DNA of 64,000 nt from Pseudobutyrivibrio ruminis (GCA_015057315.1 SVER01000005.1:62001-126000), one strand, 5' to 3'; shown: positions 1 to 10,957, counted from the stretch's first letter. The notes: generated by a model not told the origin, from the letters alone. Made by a program: numbers and translations.

Positions 1-2026
1 GTGTAGCCTGCCTTAATATGTTGTCTATCTCATCAGGGTCTAACCATTCGTCCACACTGTGATTCATTCGCTTTGAGTTGATTGGAGTATTCATATCTGT
101 ATCCTTATCAACTGCATTTTCAATACAAGGCACATGGCATTTTTCCTTCACTTCAAACCATGGTACAATAACCCCTGCCCCATGAGAACAAAATACTGAA
201 TCTGCCAGATTATCTATATCCGCCTCAGGATTATAGTTAGAGCTTGCAATTACCTCTTCACTATTTTTGCATTTATCGTAGTGTGCATTGCTTAAAGTAA
301 TTCGACCCATGCCCTTTGTAAATGTCACAAGACTGGCCTGATAATTTCTGATTGCAACAGCCGGTGCCTGACCTGTGATTTTGGAATCGCCGCCTAAATC
401 CTCTGGTGCATCAAAGCTTCCACCCATATTTTCAATATCAGTCATAACTCGTCCTATTTGAGTGGATGGCAACACTATTTCAAAATCAAAATATGGTTCT
501 AAAACTTCAGTGCCAACTTCCATAAGACCTTGCCTGATAGCTCTGTAGGTGGCTTCTCTAAAATCACCACCTTCGGTGTGTTTGATATGGGCTCTTCCTC
601 CTACTATAGTAAACCTGACATCTGTAAGTGGAGCGCCTATTGCAGTTCCTAGATGTTCCCTTTCAAGGATGTGGGTAGTGATTAATCTTTGCCAGTTAAG
701 TGCCAAATCATCTGTTGAAACCTGACTTTTAACTTCTATTCCACTTCCAGTAGGAAGTGGCTCCATAAGAATGTGGGCTTCTGCATAATGACGAAGAGGT
801 TCAAAATGACCTACACCTTCCACTGGCTCCTTTATAGTCTCCTTATATAATACCCCAGCCTCTGTAAACTTAGCCTTAATACCAAGCTCTGTTTCGATCC
901 GTGTAAGTAAGATTTCTGTTTGAACCTCACCCATCAGGTTAAATGTGATTTCTTCTAAGGCCTCATTCCATTTTACATTTAAGGATGAATCCTCATCACC
1001 TAAAGCCATCAGCTTAGGGTATGCAAGACGAGGAATAGTATCATCCAAAAACTCAAGCTTATATTTAAGCACTGGGGTAATATTTAGCTCCGGCCTGTTA
1101 GAAACTATACCAAGGCCTTGTCCTGCAAATGTATTTTTAGGGCCTACAAATGCCACAACATCACCTGCATTTGCCTCATCCAGCTGGGTGTATTTTGCCC
1201 CTGAATACAGGCGAATCTGATCTACCTTTTCACCATTTGATAGTGTATCCTTTACTTTTATTTTTCCTGATGTAATCTTGGCAAAGGTAAGGCGACTGTC
1301 TCTTCCAAGGCTTTCTATCTTATAGATTTTAGCCCCAAATTCATCCTCTTTCACATCTTCATTTTTCTTATTTTTATATTCACTTAAGCCTTTAATAAAA
1401 CCAAGCAATTCATCTACACCTTGATTTTTCAAGGCTGAGCCTTTAAAAACCGGGAACAATTCTCTATTAAATGTTAATTCGTATATACGATTATCTGATA
1501 GAGTGTCTGTATCTAGATATTCCTCCATTGCCTCTTCATTTGCCATAGCAATATCCTCAAGTGAGGTGAGCAAATGACAAGAGCTTGATATATCCTTTAA
1601 ATCATTAAGACACATATCCTCATCGAAGCCTGGCATATCAGTCTTGTTTATAAAGATAATAGTAGGTACATTATTCTTTTTTAGAAGAGAGAACAGAGTC
1701 TTAGTATAAGCCTGCACTCCATCTGTACCGCTAATAAGAAGAATAGCAAAATCAAGTGCCCAGATTGCACGCTCTGTTTCTGTAGCAAAATCCACATGCC
1801 CCGGAGTATCAAGAAGTGTTATCTTAGTTCCCTCATATTCAAATACTGCTGGTTTTGAAAATATAGTGATACCCCTATTTTTTTCCTGCTGATTTGTATC
1901 CAAAAAGGCGGACCCCTTGTCTACTCGACCAAGGTCCGCCAAAACTCCAGCGTTATATAAAATTGCTTCTGATAGTGTAGTCTTGCCTGCATCTACGTGA
2001 GCAAGAATTCCCCATGCCTCATTCAT
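1..2026 (-). CDS. TetM/TetO/TetW-like ribosomal-protection-type translational GTPase (EF-G family), 3' end beyond window start
   Basis: Minus-strand reading gives MNEAWGILAHVDAGKTTLSEAILYNAGVLADLGRVDKGSAFLDTNQQEKNRGITIFSK...LLDTPGHVDF...NKTDMPGFDE: G1-G4 GTPase motifs; no stop before position 1, which is why it is missing from the ORF track. Confidence 0.88.
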   Translation of the reverse strand, partial: MNEAWGILAHVDAGKTTLSEAILYNAGVLADLGRVDKGSAFLDTNQQEKNRGITIFSKPAVFEYEGTKITLLDTPGHVDFATETERAIWALDFAILLISGTDGVQAYTKTLFSLLKKNNVPTIIFINKTDMPGFDEDMCLNDLKDISSSCHLLTSLEDIAMANEEAMEEYLDTDTLSDNRIYELTFNRELFPVFKGSALKNQGVDELLGFIKGLSEYKNKKNEDVKEDEFGAKIYKIESLGRDSRLTFAKITSGKIKVKDTLSNGEKVDQIRLYSGAKYTQLDEANAGDVVAFVGPKNTFAGQGLGIVSNRPELNITPVLKYKLEFLDDTIPRLAYPKLMALGDEDSSLNVKWNEALEEITFNLMGEVQTEILLTRIETELGIKAKFTEAGVLYKETIKEPVEGVGHFEPLRHYAEAHILMEPLPTGSGIEVKSQVSTDDLALNWQRLITTHILEREHLGTAIGAPLTDVRFTIVGGRAHIKHTEGGDFREATYRAIRQGLMEVGTEVLEPYFDFEIVLPSTQIGRVMTDIENMGGSFDAPEDLGGDSKITGQAPAVAIRNYQASLVTFTKGMGRITLSNAHYDKCKNSEEVIASSNYNPEADIDNLADSVFCSHGAGVIVPWFEVKEKCHVPCIENAVDKDTDMNTPINSKRMNHSVDEWLDPDEIDNILRQAT

Positions 2027-2892
2027 TAATTGTATCCTCTAAAGCCTTTTCCTATAATTTCGCTACTGTTTGTAATCGCAATAAATGCTCCTGGCTGATT
2101 GCGTCTGATATAGTTCTTAAGCTCCACTGCCTGCTGACGCTTAAGAATTGTAAGAATAACTGTCTTTTCAGTGTGACCATAGGCTCCCTCAGCCTTGTAC
2201 ACTGTAGCCCCTTTGCCTAAATCATTCATAATATAATCTACTATAGGCTCAGGATTTGTACAGATTATTGTAAAATACTTTGCAAGATTGATGTTTTCTA
2301 TTGTCTCATCAACTACCAGTGATTTTGCAAGAAGACCAACAAGAGAAAACAAACCAGTTTCAACATTAAATACTAAGCATGCCAAAATAACGATAATCAC
2401 ATCAGACATGAAAAGTGCTGTACCAATATCTACCTTAGTGTATTTCTTAAGTATCATGGCAACTATATCTGTTCCACCACTAGATGCACCTAAGTTAAAA
2501 AATACTGCAGATGCAAATGCAGGCAAAGCTATGGCAAACATAAGCTCAAGCACTGGTTGACTGGTAAGTGGCCCATTCATAGGAGCAATCTTCTCTAAGA
2601 TGCTAGGTCCAAAAGAAACAAGCAGTGTAATATATGTAGTCTTAATTCCAAAGGATTTACCAAAGGTAATAAACCCTAAAATAAGCAAGACAATATTAAT
2701 AACCAGGTTAATGTAGCCTGGTGTATGAGGCAACAGCGCAGCCAAAACAATAGAAAGACCACTGACACCTCCAAATGAAAAGTGATTTGGGAATTTAAAG
2801 AAATATATTCCAATTACCATTACCGCAGATGCTATGGTAAACATAAGATATTCATATATGTCTTGTTTGTGTCTGTAAATTTTATGTATCAT
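2026..2892 (-). CDS. YitT family membrane protein (DUF2179 C-terminus)
   Basis: Multiple TM segments, GGVSGLS and SSGGTDIVAMILKKYT motifs, C-terminal cytosolic domain. Confidence 0.88.
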   Translation of the reverse strand: MIHKIYRHKQDIYEYLMFTIASAVMVIGIYFFKFPNHFSFGGVSGLSIVLAALLPHTPGYINLVINIVLLILGFITFGKSFGIKTTYITLLVSFGPSILEKIAPMNGPLTSQPVLELMFAIALPAFASAVFFNLGASSGGTDIVAMILKKYTKVDIGTALFMSDVIIVILACLVFNVETGLFSLVGLLAKSLVVDETIENINLAKYFTIICTNPEPIVDYIMNDLGKGATVYKAEGAYGHTEKTVILTILKRQQAVELKNYIRRNQPGAFIAITNSSEIIGKGFRGYN

Positions 2893-4201
2893 ATCTTCTT
2901 AGTCCCTTCGGATAGTGATTCTTTATCTGACCTTTAACAGATTTTCCCCAACCAATAGAAACCCCATCAACAGTAATTAACGTCCATCCATCAGCTACAC
3001 CCTCTATACGAAGTGATTGACCTAATAGATAGTTTTTAATCTCCTGACTGTCACAGGAAAAATCTATACTGTTATTAACCTCATCAGCCTTAAGCGCCAA
3101 AGCCATAGCATGGCTTGGTTCAAAACGATTCTTCTTAAGAGTGCCAAGGAATAGCCCACCTCTTAACACATGAAGTCCGCTAAAATCAGGACAATTCTCC
3201 GGTAATTTATACAGCAAATCATTAATAAGAAGCAGATTATTCTTCCACTCCTTAGGCGCCTTAAATATCTCCTTAATAAAGGCATAATAATCCACTAACA
3301 TTTTATCACTAGGCCGCTTAATATCATAGTAGTTTCTATCACCGTCAAATGCGCCGTCCTTTTCCAAAAGACATGCATAGTGTCCTTCCCCCTTGTCCTT
3401 ATGTGGCCAAAGCCTACGCTCCTCTACCACCTTCATATCTGGGTGTCTTTCTACAAATGCTGCTACTGCTTCCTCATCCTCAAGCCTTGCAAAGGTGCAG
3501 GTGCTATAGCAAATCCTTCCACCAGGAATTAACATTTCGTATGCACTATCAAGGATTTCAGCCTGACGCGATGCACACATCTTAACAGAATCAAGCGACC
3601 ATTCATTACAGGCATCGTGATTCTTTCTAAACATCCCTTCCCCAGAGCAAGGTGCATCCACCATAATCTTGTCAAAGTATTCTACAAACTTTTCAGCAAG
3701 CTTATCTGGATATTCAGATGTTACGATACAGTTTCTGATTCCAAGACGCTCTACATTCTCTGAAAGAATCTTTGCTCTGTTTTTCATAGGCTCGTTGGAA
3801 ACTAAGATTCCCTCTCCAGCTAAATAGCCGGCAATCTGGGTGGATTTTCCACCAGGAGCAGCGCAAAGATCAAGACAAATATCCCCAGGCTTTGGAGCTA
3901 ACATCTCCACTGGAAGCTGGGCTGATGCATCCTGAATATAGTACAATCCTGCTGCGTGATATGGATGAATACCTGGACGGTTTATTTCATCATAGTAATA
4001 GCCATTAGGACTCCACTTCACCTGCTCTTCAAGCATAGACTTAGTGTTTGCAACAGCCTTTTCATTTGATTTTATAGGATTAAAACGTAAAGCTGATATC
4101 TTGCTTTCCTCAAAGGAACGCAAAAACGCATGGAAGTCAGGACCTAAGTCCTGCTCCATGCGATTAACAAAATCAATTGGTAAAAATGAAGTATCACCCA
4201 T
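2882..4201 (-). CDS. NOL1/NOP2/sun family rRNA cytosine methyltransferase (RsmF-like)
   Basis: CLDLCAAPGGKSTQIA, VDAPCSGEGMFRK, YSTCTFARLEDE motifs; C-terminal RNA-binding extension. Confidence 0.9.
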   Translation of the reverse strand: MGDTSFLPIDFVNRMEQDLGPDFHAFLRSFEESKISALRFNPIKSNEKAVANTKSMLEEQVKWSPNGYYYDEINRPGIHPYHAAGLYYIQDASAQLPVEMLAPKPGDICLDLCAAPGGKSTQIAGYLAGEGILVSNEPMKNRAKILSENVERLGIRNCIVTSEYPDKLAEKFVEYFDKIMVDAPCSGEGMFRKNHDACNEWSLDSVKMCASRQAEILDSAYEMLIPGGRICYSTCTFARLEDEEAVAAFVERHPDMKVVEERRLWPHKDKGEGHYACLLEKDGAFDGDRNYYDIKRPSDKMLVDYYAFIKEIFKAPKEWKNNLLLINDLLYKLPENCPDFSGLHVLRGGLFLGTLKKNRFEPSHAMALALKADEVNNSIDFSCDSQEIKNYLLGQSLRIEGVADGWTLITVDGVSIGWGKSVKGQIKNHYPKGLRRYDT

Positions 4202-5973
4202 TACATACGCTCCGGTGCCTTAAAGCCAAGTAAATCGATAGACTTTTCAAGGACGCTACGTGTAAGCATAAGAAGCTTAAGGTAGCTTGCCTTTGTAGCC
4301 TCATCCTCCTCAGCTAAAATCTTAGTGTCGTGATAGAATCTATTAAATGCGTTTGCCAAATCATAGATATAAGCACAAATCTTGTGTGGTGCCATATCCT
4401 CGTAAGCTGATGTAAGAGCTGCCATAAACTTAGTAAGCTCAAGCTGTAATCCACGCTCTGAATCAGAATGTGCTGGAAGGATAGAGCCATCAATGCTTTC
4501 TACTCCTGCCTTAGCAAGAATTGACTTACATCTAACAATTGTGTAAAGGATGTAAGGACCTGTGTTACCTTCTGCAGATGTGAATCTGTCAATATCAAAG
4601 ATATAATCCTTAGAAGCCTGGTTAGATAAATCGCCATACTTAATAGCTGAAAGGCCAACAATCTGAGCTGTCTTAATAGCATCCTCATCACTCATTGTGC
4701 CATTCTCTTTAATCTTCTCAAGCATCTTATCTTCTACTTCCTTAAGAAGATACTCAAGACGCATAACGCCACCCTGGCGAGTCTTAAATGGCTTACCATC
4801 CTTACCGTTCATAGTACCAAAGCCTACGAAGTAAAGATTCTTGTCAGCTGGAACAATGCCTGTTTTCTTAGCACAACGGAACACCTGTGTAAAGTATAGC
4901 TCCTGACGCTTATCAACAACATAAATGATTGAATCTGGATTATAATCCTTCATTCTCCATACCATTGTTGCAAGGTCTGTTGTATTGTAAAGAGAAGCAC
5001 CATCTGATTTAAGAATCATACATGGTGGAACTTCCTTAGTATCTGTTTCTTCCTTAACATCAACAACTAAAGCCCCCTCTGAAATGTAAGCAAAGCCGTC
5101 ATCCTTCATCTTCTGAACCATATCAGGGATGTAAGGTTGTGCGTCTGATTCACCCTTCCAAAGATCAAAAGTAACATCTAACTTCTCGTAGTTTCTCTTA
5201 AGATCTGTAACTGAAACATTAAGAATGTGTGAAAGAAGTGCCTGATAGCCCTTTCTTCCATGCTGAAGCTCGTAAGTAGCTCTAAGAGCAGCTTCCTTAT
5301 AAGCCTCATCCTCCTTAGACTTACCTGATGCACATGGGTAAATCTCCTCAAGCTCTGAGATAGTAAATGGTGGCTCAGTAGGATACTCACCATCATAATT
5401 CTCATCAAAGTAAACAAGCTCTGGCTTACGAAGCTTAAGCTCTGTAATGATAAGACCCATCTGAAGACCCCAGTCACCAAGATGAACATCACCGATTACC
5501 TCGTCACCCATGAAACGAGCTGTACGCTTGATAGACTCACCGATAATAGCTGAACGAAGGTGACCTACGTGAAGTGGCTTAGCAACGTTTGGTCCGCCGT
5601 AGTCAATCATAACCTTCTTAGGTGTGGCAACCTTTTCAACACCAAATCTTTCAGTATCAGTTGCCATGCCTGAAACAAAGCCTGCAATAAACTCATCTGA
5701 AAGATTCATATTAATAAATCCTGGAGGACATGCCTCACACTTTGAAAACATTGCATTTTCTGCAAGCTTCTCTACCACTTCGTTGGCAATAGCTATAGGA
5801 GCCTTCTTGTATTCCTTAGCGGCTGCCATAGCGCCATTACACTGAAACTGGCACAAATCAGGTCTGTTTGAGAGGGTAACCATCGCATATTTCTCATCAA
5901 ACCCGCAAGCTGTAAAGCCCTTAACTACTTCTTCTTTAATCTGCTGAAGTATTTCTTTCATCTCGTCCTCCAA
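4201..5973 (-). CDS. argS: Arginyl-tRNA synthetase
   Basis: GGPNVAKPLHVGHLRSAIIGES (HIGH region), DALR-like C-terminus. Confidence 0.95.
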   Translation of the reverse strand: MEDEMKEILQQIKEEVVKGFTACGFDEKYAMVTLSNRPDLCQFQCNGAMAAAKEYKKAPIAIANEVVEKLAENAMFSKCEACPPGFINMNLSDEFIAGFVSGMATDTERFGVEKVATPKKVMIDYGGPNVAKPLHVGHLRSAIIGESIKRTARFMGDEVIGDVHLGDWGLQMGLIITELKLRKPELVYFDENYDGEYPTEPPFTISELEEIYPCASGKSKEDEAYKEAALRATYELQHGRKGYQALLSHILNVSVTDLKRNYEKLDVTFDLWKGESDAQPYIPDMVQKMKDDGFAYISEGALVVDVKEETDTKEVPPCMILKSDGASLYNTTDLATMVWRMKDYNPDSIIYVVDKRQELYFTQVFRCAKKTGIVPADKNLYFVGFGTMNGKDGKPFKTRQGGVMRLEYLLKEVEDKMLEKIKENGTMSDEDAIKTAQIVGLSAIKYGDLSNQASKDYIFDIDRFTSAEGNTGPYILYTIVRCKSILAKAGVESIDGSILPAHSDSERGLQLELTKFMAALTSAYEDMAPHKICAYIYDLANAFNRFYHDTKILAEEDEATKASYLKLLMLTRSVLEKSIDLLGFKAPERM

Positions 5974-5982
5974 AAAATAATA

Positions 5983-6483
5983 TTAGGCATTCACCTGATT
6001 ATCTCTAAAAATAAACATTCTCTCTTTCCAAAGAGCTGCCTTTAAAATCATTCCTAAAATGCAAACGCTAATAACCTCTCCTGCGCATACAGTAACAACT
6101 AAGAACCAATATGCGTCTGGAATACCATAAGCAAATCTAAGCACTAATGGAATTATAACACCATTTGAAATAACTGGTGGTAATGTAAATAAAAAATTAG
6201 TCTTTCTAAGATAGTATGTACCAATAGCACCAAGCAATGTGGCAAGACTTCCAAAAACAATATCATAGATAGCGCAGCCTGTAACAATATTAGAAATAAC
6301 ACAACCTACGAATAGTCCAGGAATAGCTGCCGGTGTAAATATTGGCAAAATACAAAGTGCCTCAGAAATACGAATCTGAATCGCACCATTAGCAAGACCA
6401 AATGCATTGATAAACACTGTCAATACAACATAAATGGCTGCAATCATTGCACCCTGACATAATAATAAAACTTTTCTATTCAT
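5983..6483 (-). CDS. queT: QueT transporter family protein (queuosine precursor ECF S component)
   Basis: Small TM protein, NGAIQIRISEALCILPIFTPAAIPGLFVGC; preQ1-like leader immediately upstream. Confidence 0.88.
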   Translation of the reverse strand: MNRKVLLLCQGAMIAAIYVVLTVFINAFGLANGAIQIRISEALCILPIFTPAAIPGLFVGCVISNIVTGCAIYDIVFGSLATLLGAIGTYYLRKTNFLFTLPPVISNGVIIPLVLRFAYGIPDAYWFLVVTVCAGEVISVCILGMILKAALWKERMFIFRDNQVNA

Positions 6484-6491
6484 TTAAATAT

Positions 6492-6534
6492 CTCCTAGTT
6501 TTGATTTACGTGAGGATGGTTACGAACTCACGGA
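6492..6534 (-). promoter_or_regulatory. preQ1-I-type riboswitch
   Basis: Minus strand CCGTGAG-TTCGTAACCATC-CTCACG-TAAATCAAAACTAGGAG: P1 stem, C/U-rich loop and A-rich tail running into the queT Shine-Dalgarno. Confidence 0.82.
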
Positions 6535-6599
6535 GTTGAATTATAGCACAAAAATAGCTATTATACAAACCATAGAACACAGGAAAAGAGGTAGAAATA

Positions 6600-6977
6600 A
6601 TGCTAGAAGTTGGTATGAAGGGCACTGCCCAGACAAAAGTAACAGAAGAGAACACAGCCAAGGCTTTTTGCAGTGGCGCACTTGATGTTTTTGCTACACC
6701 TGCCATGCTTTCTTTAATGGAAGAGACATGCTGGAAAATGATTCAGCCAGAGCTTGGGGAAGGTGAAGGAAGCGTTGGCATAAAGGTTGATATCAGCCAT
6801 GACCGTGCTTCAGCTATTGGTCACACTATCACATGCGAAGCTGTACTTACCGAAATCGACAGACGCCGTCTTGTTTTTGAAGTAACCTGCTTCGACGGAG
6901 ACAATGTAATCGGCAAAGGTACTCACGAACGCTTCATTATTAATAATGAAAAATTCATGGAAAAAGCAAATAAATAA
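6600..6977 (+). CDS. Thioesterase family (hotdog fold, FlK-like)
   Basis: FATPAMLSLMEETCW...SVGIKVDISHDRASAIGHTI. Confidence 0.8.
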   Translation: MLEVGMKGTAQTKVTEENTAKAFCSGALDVFATPAMLSLMEETCWKMIQPELGEGEGSVGIKVDISHDRASAIGHTITCEAVLTEIDRRRLVFEVTCFDGDNVIGKGTHERFIINNEKFMEKANK

Positions 6978-7076
6978 TCCCATAAACGGGAAGACGCACG
7001 CATTATGATTGCCTACGGCAAAGGGCGTGCGTCGTGGCAAACAATTTGCAATGTCAAGCATTGCAGATTATTTGCA

Positions 7077-8333
7077 TTATTCGTAACGAAGAGCATCTAT
7101 TGGATTCATGTTGGCTGCGTGCTTGGCTGGGGAGTAGCCAAAGAACACGCCTATAGCCATTGAGAACCCTACGGATAAATAGATACTTGCAAATGAAACA
7201 TGTGGTGTATAGCCCATAAAATGGACTGCCACGTTTCCCAGGATTAGTCCCAGGACAATACCTATGATGCCTCCAATCAGGCAGATAATAATTGCTTCGC
7301 TGATAAACTGCAGCATAATCATACCATCAGGTGCACCAAGGGCTTTTCTTGTACCGATTTCTCTGGTACGTTCTGTGATGGATACAGTCATAATATTCAT
7401 TACACCGATTCCACCTACAATAAGTGCTATTGCGGCAATCATTGAAATTGCCATAGTCATCTGATTCATAGTCTTTGTATTTTCTTCAATCATCGACTGA
7501 TTGCTGTAAGCATCCACCATGAATTTGTCACCTAAGGAACTAGAAAGTAGTGTAGTTAGGTATTCTTTTATTTCTGTCGAAAGAGCTGCGGCATCTTCGC
7601 CTTCTGCTGCAACAACTGTAGCATCAAATATTAACTCATCATGGGTAAAGTTCCAGGCATTCTTAAGAGGAATGTACATGGTAGTACTAATATTTTTGTT
7701 GTTTCCTCTCATCATACTGCCTTCCTGCTTGAATTCGTAAATACCAATAACAGTTAAATGCATATATTCGTCATTGACGTTTACTTCTATCTCATTGCCT
7801 AGCAGATTTTCAGGCTTGAAGTTTTTGCCATATAGCTGCTCTACAAATTTGTTAGAAACTATGGCCGTGTTTTTACCCTGGGAATAATCAAATTCTGTAA
7901 ATGTATTTCCATTAATAAGCTTTATATTGTTAGCTTTAAAATATCCGGCGCTTACACCGTTAATATCAACATTTGCTTTATTGCTATCCTTTATTACAGT
8001 TCCAGAACCTACCTGGTCTTCCACTGAAATAGCGCTTATTCTTCCATCGAATTTCTCAGAAAGCTTATGCAGTGTCTCTGGCTTAAGGGCCATTGCCTGA
8101 TAGTCCGCTTCGCTAAGTTCTGCATTGTAATCGATTGGGTTCATATATAATGTGATATTTTGAACACCGTAGCTTTCTAACTGCTTTTTTACATCAGCTG
8201 TCATAGAATTACCAACAGTCATAATGGCAATAACAGCACATACACCAATGATGATACCAAGCATTGTAAGAAAGGCACGCATCTTGTTAGCCTTAATGCT
8301 TATAATAGCAAGCTTGCAATTTTCTTTAATCAT
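7077..8333 (-). CDS. MacB/FtsX-type ABC transporter permease
   Basis: N-terminal TM (MRAFLTMLGIIIGVCAVIAIMTVGNS), periplasmic core domain, C-terminal IGGIGVMNIMTVSITERTREIGTRKALGA. Confidence 0.92.
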   Translation of the reverse strand: MIKENCKLAIISIKANKMRAFLTMLGIIIGVCAVIAIMTVGNSMTADVKKQLESYGVQNITLYMNPIDYNAELSEADYQAMALKPETLHKLSEKFDGRISAISVEDQVGSGTVIKDSNKANVDINGVSAGYFKANNIKLINGNTFTEFDYSQGKNTAIVSNKFVEQLYGKNFKPENLLGNEIEVNVNDEYMHLTVIGIYEFKQEGSMMRGNNKNISTTMYIPLKNAWNFTHDELIFDATVVAAEGEDAAALSTEIKEYLTTLLSSSLGDKFMVDAYSNQSMIEENTKTMNQMTMAISMIAAIALIVGGIGVMNIMTVSITERTREIGTRKALGAPDGMIMLQFISEAIIICLIGGIIGIVLGLILGNVAVHFMGYTPHVSFASIYLSVGFSMAIGVFFGYSPAKHAANMNPIDALRYE

Positions 8334-9076
8334 TATGCTACACCTTCCTTATGATTTATTTTCTCTGAAATAATGTTGCCATCGCTGATTGTAATGATTC
8401 TTGGAGTTTCTGCTGCAAGCTCGTTTGAATGAGTGATAAGCACAATAGTCTTACCCTGCTTTTCGTGAAGCTCGTGGAAAATATCCATTACAAGCCGTCC
8501 TGTTTTTGAATCAAGAGCACCTGTAGGCTCATCAGCAAGAATGATATCCGGGTCATTTGCCATAGCACGAGCAATGGCAACACGCTGTTTTTGTCCACCT
8601 GATAGCTCATCAGGGGTGTGATGCATTCTCTCGCCCATGCCTACCATTTCAAGAAGCTCAATAGCCCTGGCTCTTCTCTTCTTTTCACTTATACCTGCAT
8701 ATAGAAGCGGCATTTCCACATTTGCAATAGCATCTGTTCTTGCAATCAGATTGTAGGTCTGAAATACGAAACCAATATGCTTATTACGTAAAGAGGATAA
8801 TGCCTTGTTAGGAGCCTTTGAAATATCTACTCCATCAAGTATGTATTTTCCTGATGTTTGTCTATCCAGGATGCCTAGTATATTCATAAGTGTACTTTTA
8901 CCAGAGCCTGACTGACCTACTATAGAGACAAATTCACCACGTCTTATATCAAGGTCAATTCCATGAAGAATCTCCAGCTCATTAGGTGTACCTACGTAGT
9001 AGCTTTTCTTAATGTCTCTGGCCTGTAACAAAATATCATTACTCAAAATAGATACCTCCATCTGCGCCCATTTCAT
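8333..9076 (-). CDS. MacB/LolD-type ABC transporter ATP-binding protein
   Basis: Walker [33 protein letters not shown]. The ORF start overlaps the upstream gene; the true start is probably slightly internal. Confidence 0.93.
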   Translation of the reverse strand: MKWAQMEVSILSNDILLQARDIKKSYYVGTPNELEILHGIDLDIRRGEFVSIVGQSGSGKSTLMNILGILDRQTSGKYILDGVDISKAPNKALSSLRNKHIGFVFQTYNLIARTDAIANVEMPLLYAGISEKKRRARAIELLEMVGMGERMHHTPDELSGGQKQRVAIARAMANDPDIILADEPTGALDSKTGRLVMDIFHELHEKQGKTIVLITHSNELAAETPRIITISDGNIISEKINHKEGVA

Positions 9077-10775
9077 CTAGTACTGCATCTGCACTTCCGT
9101 CAAGTCCAGCTTCAACGATTACATCACCCTCTTTGAGCTTGCCATCCTTAATCTCTGTATAGAAATCATCAGATATTCCAGGTGTTACTGTCACATTTTT
9201 GGTAGAGCCATTTGCATTTTGAACAACTACATATTTGTTTCCATCTGCATCTGTTTGCAAATCAGTTGTAGGTACTACAAGTGCATTCTTAGCATCTGCT
9301 GTAATGAATGTCATTTTTGCAGTCATACCAAGTCTTAAGTTTTCATTTAATGTATCTAAAGTTACGTCAACTCTATATGTAGCTCGGCTCTTTGAAACTG
9401 ATGCTGTAGATGATTCTCCTTCTGTTGTCTTAGTACTATTCTTTGTCGCTGTGGGTGATACGAAGGATACTGTTCCCTCTAGGATTTCATCTCCTGTGGC
9501 ATCTGTCTTTATCTGCACCTTTTGTCCCATGGCAATCTGAGGAATCTGGGCTTCATCAATATCAGCTGTAGCCTTAAGGCTTGTTACATTATCTATTACA
9601 ACGGCATCTGTTCCAGAATATGTCTGTCCCTTAACGATGTTTACATTAGTAACTGTTCCATCCTGGCTTGCTCGTACTACTGCCTTTGAAAGCTCTTCCT
9701 TTGATTTTGCTATCTCCTGCTGGCTTGATAATGTGTTAGCCTTAGAGGAAAGCTCATTGGATTTTGCTGTCTGATACTGATTGATAATATTGTTATTAGC
9801 AGTGTTTTGTGTATTAGCAGCTGATGCTGATGCAGAATCTAATGAGCGTGCTGCAGTTGCTGCGCTATCCTTAGCAGATTGAAGTGTCTGCTCTGCTGAC
9901 TGTCTGTTGCTTACAGCAGAATCATAAGCTGATTTCTTACCATCTCTATCTGACATAGCACTATTTAAATCAGCCTTTGCAGCATCTAAGCTTTTCTTTA
10001 GCTCATCTACATTAGTGTTTTCATCTGCTGAATCTATTTGCTTTTGAATATCATTAACCTTCTTTTGTATAGAAGATACATTAGAATTAGCGTTATCATA
10101 AGCTCGCTTTGCATCACTTTCTGCGTTTCTTGCACTATCAAGCTGTGAGTTGCTGTTTGATTGCTGTCTATCCGCTGCTGCCTTATCCTGCTTTGCCTGT
10201 GCTAAGCTTCTATTGGCATCATTAACCTGAACTGCTCCTGCATCCTTAGCATCCTGCAAGGCCTTATCAGCATTTTGCTGAGAGATGGCATTCTGCTGGT
10301 TTTGTAAATCAAGTGCCTGCTGCTGGAAGCTAAGTGTTTCTTCCATAGTAGACATGTCTAGTTTATAAAGAGGATCACCGGCCTTTACTTCATCGCCAAC
10401 CTTTACATATACCTCTTCTACAGGATAGCTGCCTGTAACTGTTGCAAACTGGCCACTTTCTTCTGCAGAGATTATAGTGCCTGTTGCAGATAATGTCTTT
10501 TGTACATCCTGCTTTACTACTGAAACTGTAGCGATAGTATTCTCTGACTCCTTAGCCTTAGCCATCACATGTCTTACACCAGTCACACCAGCAAACGCAC
10601 TGATAAGCAGTGCTGCCGCAACCATAGCTGCAATTATCTTCTTATTAAGCCTTTTAAAGAATCTTTTATCTGCATCAGATGCCTCTTCCTCTAAGCTTTC
10701 ATCTATATCGTCATCTAAGTATTCTTCTTCCTTATTCCAAAACTTAATCTTTTCAAGTACGTTTTTTAACTTCAT
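9039..10775 (-). CDS. MacA/HlyD-like membrane fusion protein (periplasmic-adaptor family) with long coiled coil
   Basis: N-terminal TM, ESGQFATVTGSYPVEEVYVKVGDEVKAGDPLYKLD lipoyl-like half motif, Ala/Gln/Ser-rich coiled coil, C-terminal beta-barrel. Confidence 0.9.
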   Translation of the reverse strand: MKLKNVLEKIKFWNKEEEYLDDDIDESLEEEASDADKRFFKRLNKKIIAAMVAAALLISAFAGVTGVRHVMAKAKESENTIATVSVVKQDVQKTLSATGTIISAEESGQFATVTGSYPVEEVYVKVGDEVKAGDPLYKLDMSTMEETLSFQQQALDLQNQQNAISQQNADKALQDAKDAGAVQVNDANRSLAQAKQDKAAADRQQSNSNSQLDSARNAESDAKRAYDNANSNVSSIQKKVNDIQKQIDSADENTNVDELKKSLDAAKADLNSAMSDRDGKKSAYDSAVSNRQSAEQTLQSAKDSAATAARSLDSASASAANTQNTANNNIINQYQTAKSNELSSKANTLSSQQEIAKSKEELSKAVVRASQDGTVTNVNIVKGQTYSGTDAVVIDNVTSLKATADIDEAQIPQIAMGQKVQIKTDATGDEILEGTVSFVSPTATKNSTKTTEGESSTASVSKSRATYRVDVTLDTLNENLRLGMTAKMTFITADAKNALVVPTTDLQTDADGNKYVVVQNANGSTKNVTVTPGISDDFYTEIKDGKLKEGDVIVEAGLDGSADAVLDEMGADGGIYFE

Positions 10776-10957
10776 TAATATTTTCCTCCATAGGTTTTGT
10801 TTTCAACCACAGTAGAAAGTATGAAGGAAAACTCTTAAGAAATACCTAAAGTAAATCTAAAGAAAACTAAAGAAACCGGATTTTCATATTTCTTTGCAGA
10901 TTTTGTGATACTATACAATCAGAACAGTAAATTAAACTAATCATTTAAGAGGATTTT

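Noticed and set aside
6993-7033. GACGCACGC...GCGTGCGTC inverted repeat between convergent genes as a strong terminator
   Set aside because: Stem is good but neither strand has a clear T tract; left unannotated.
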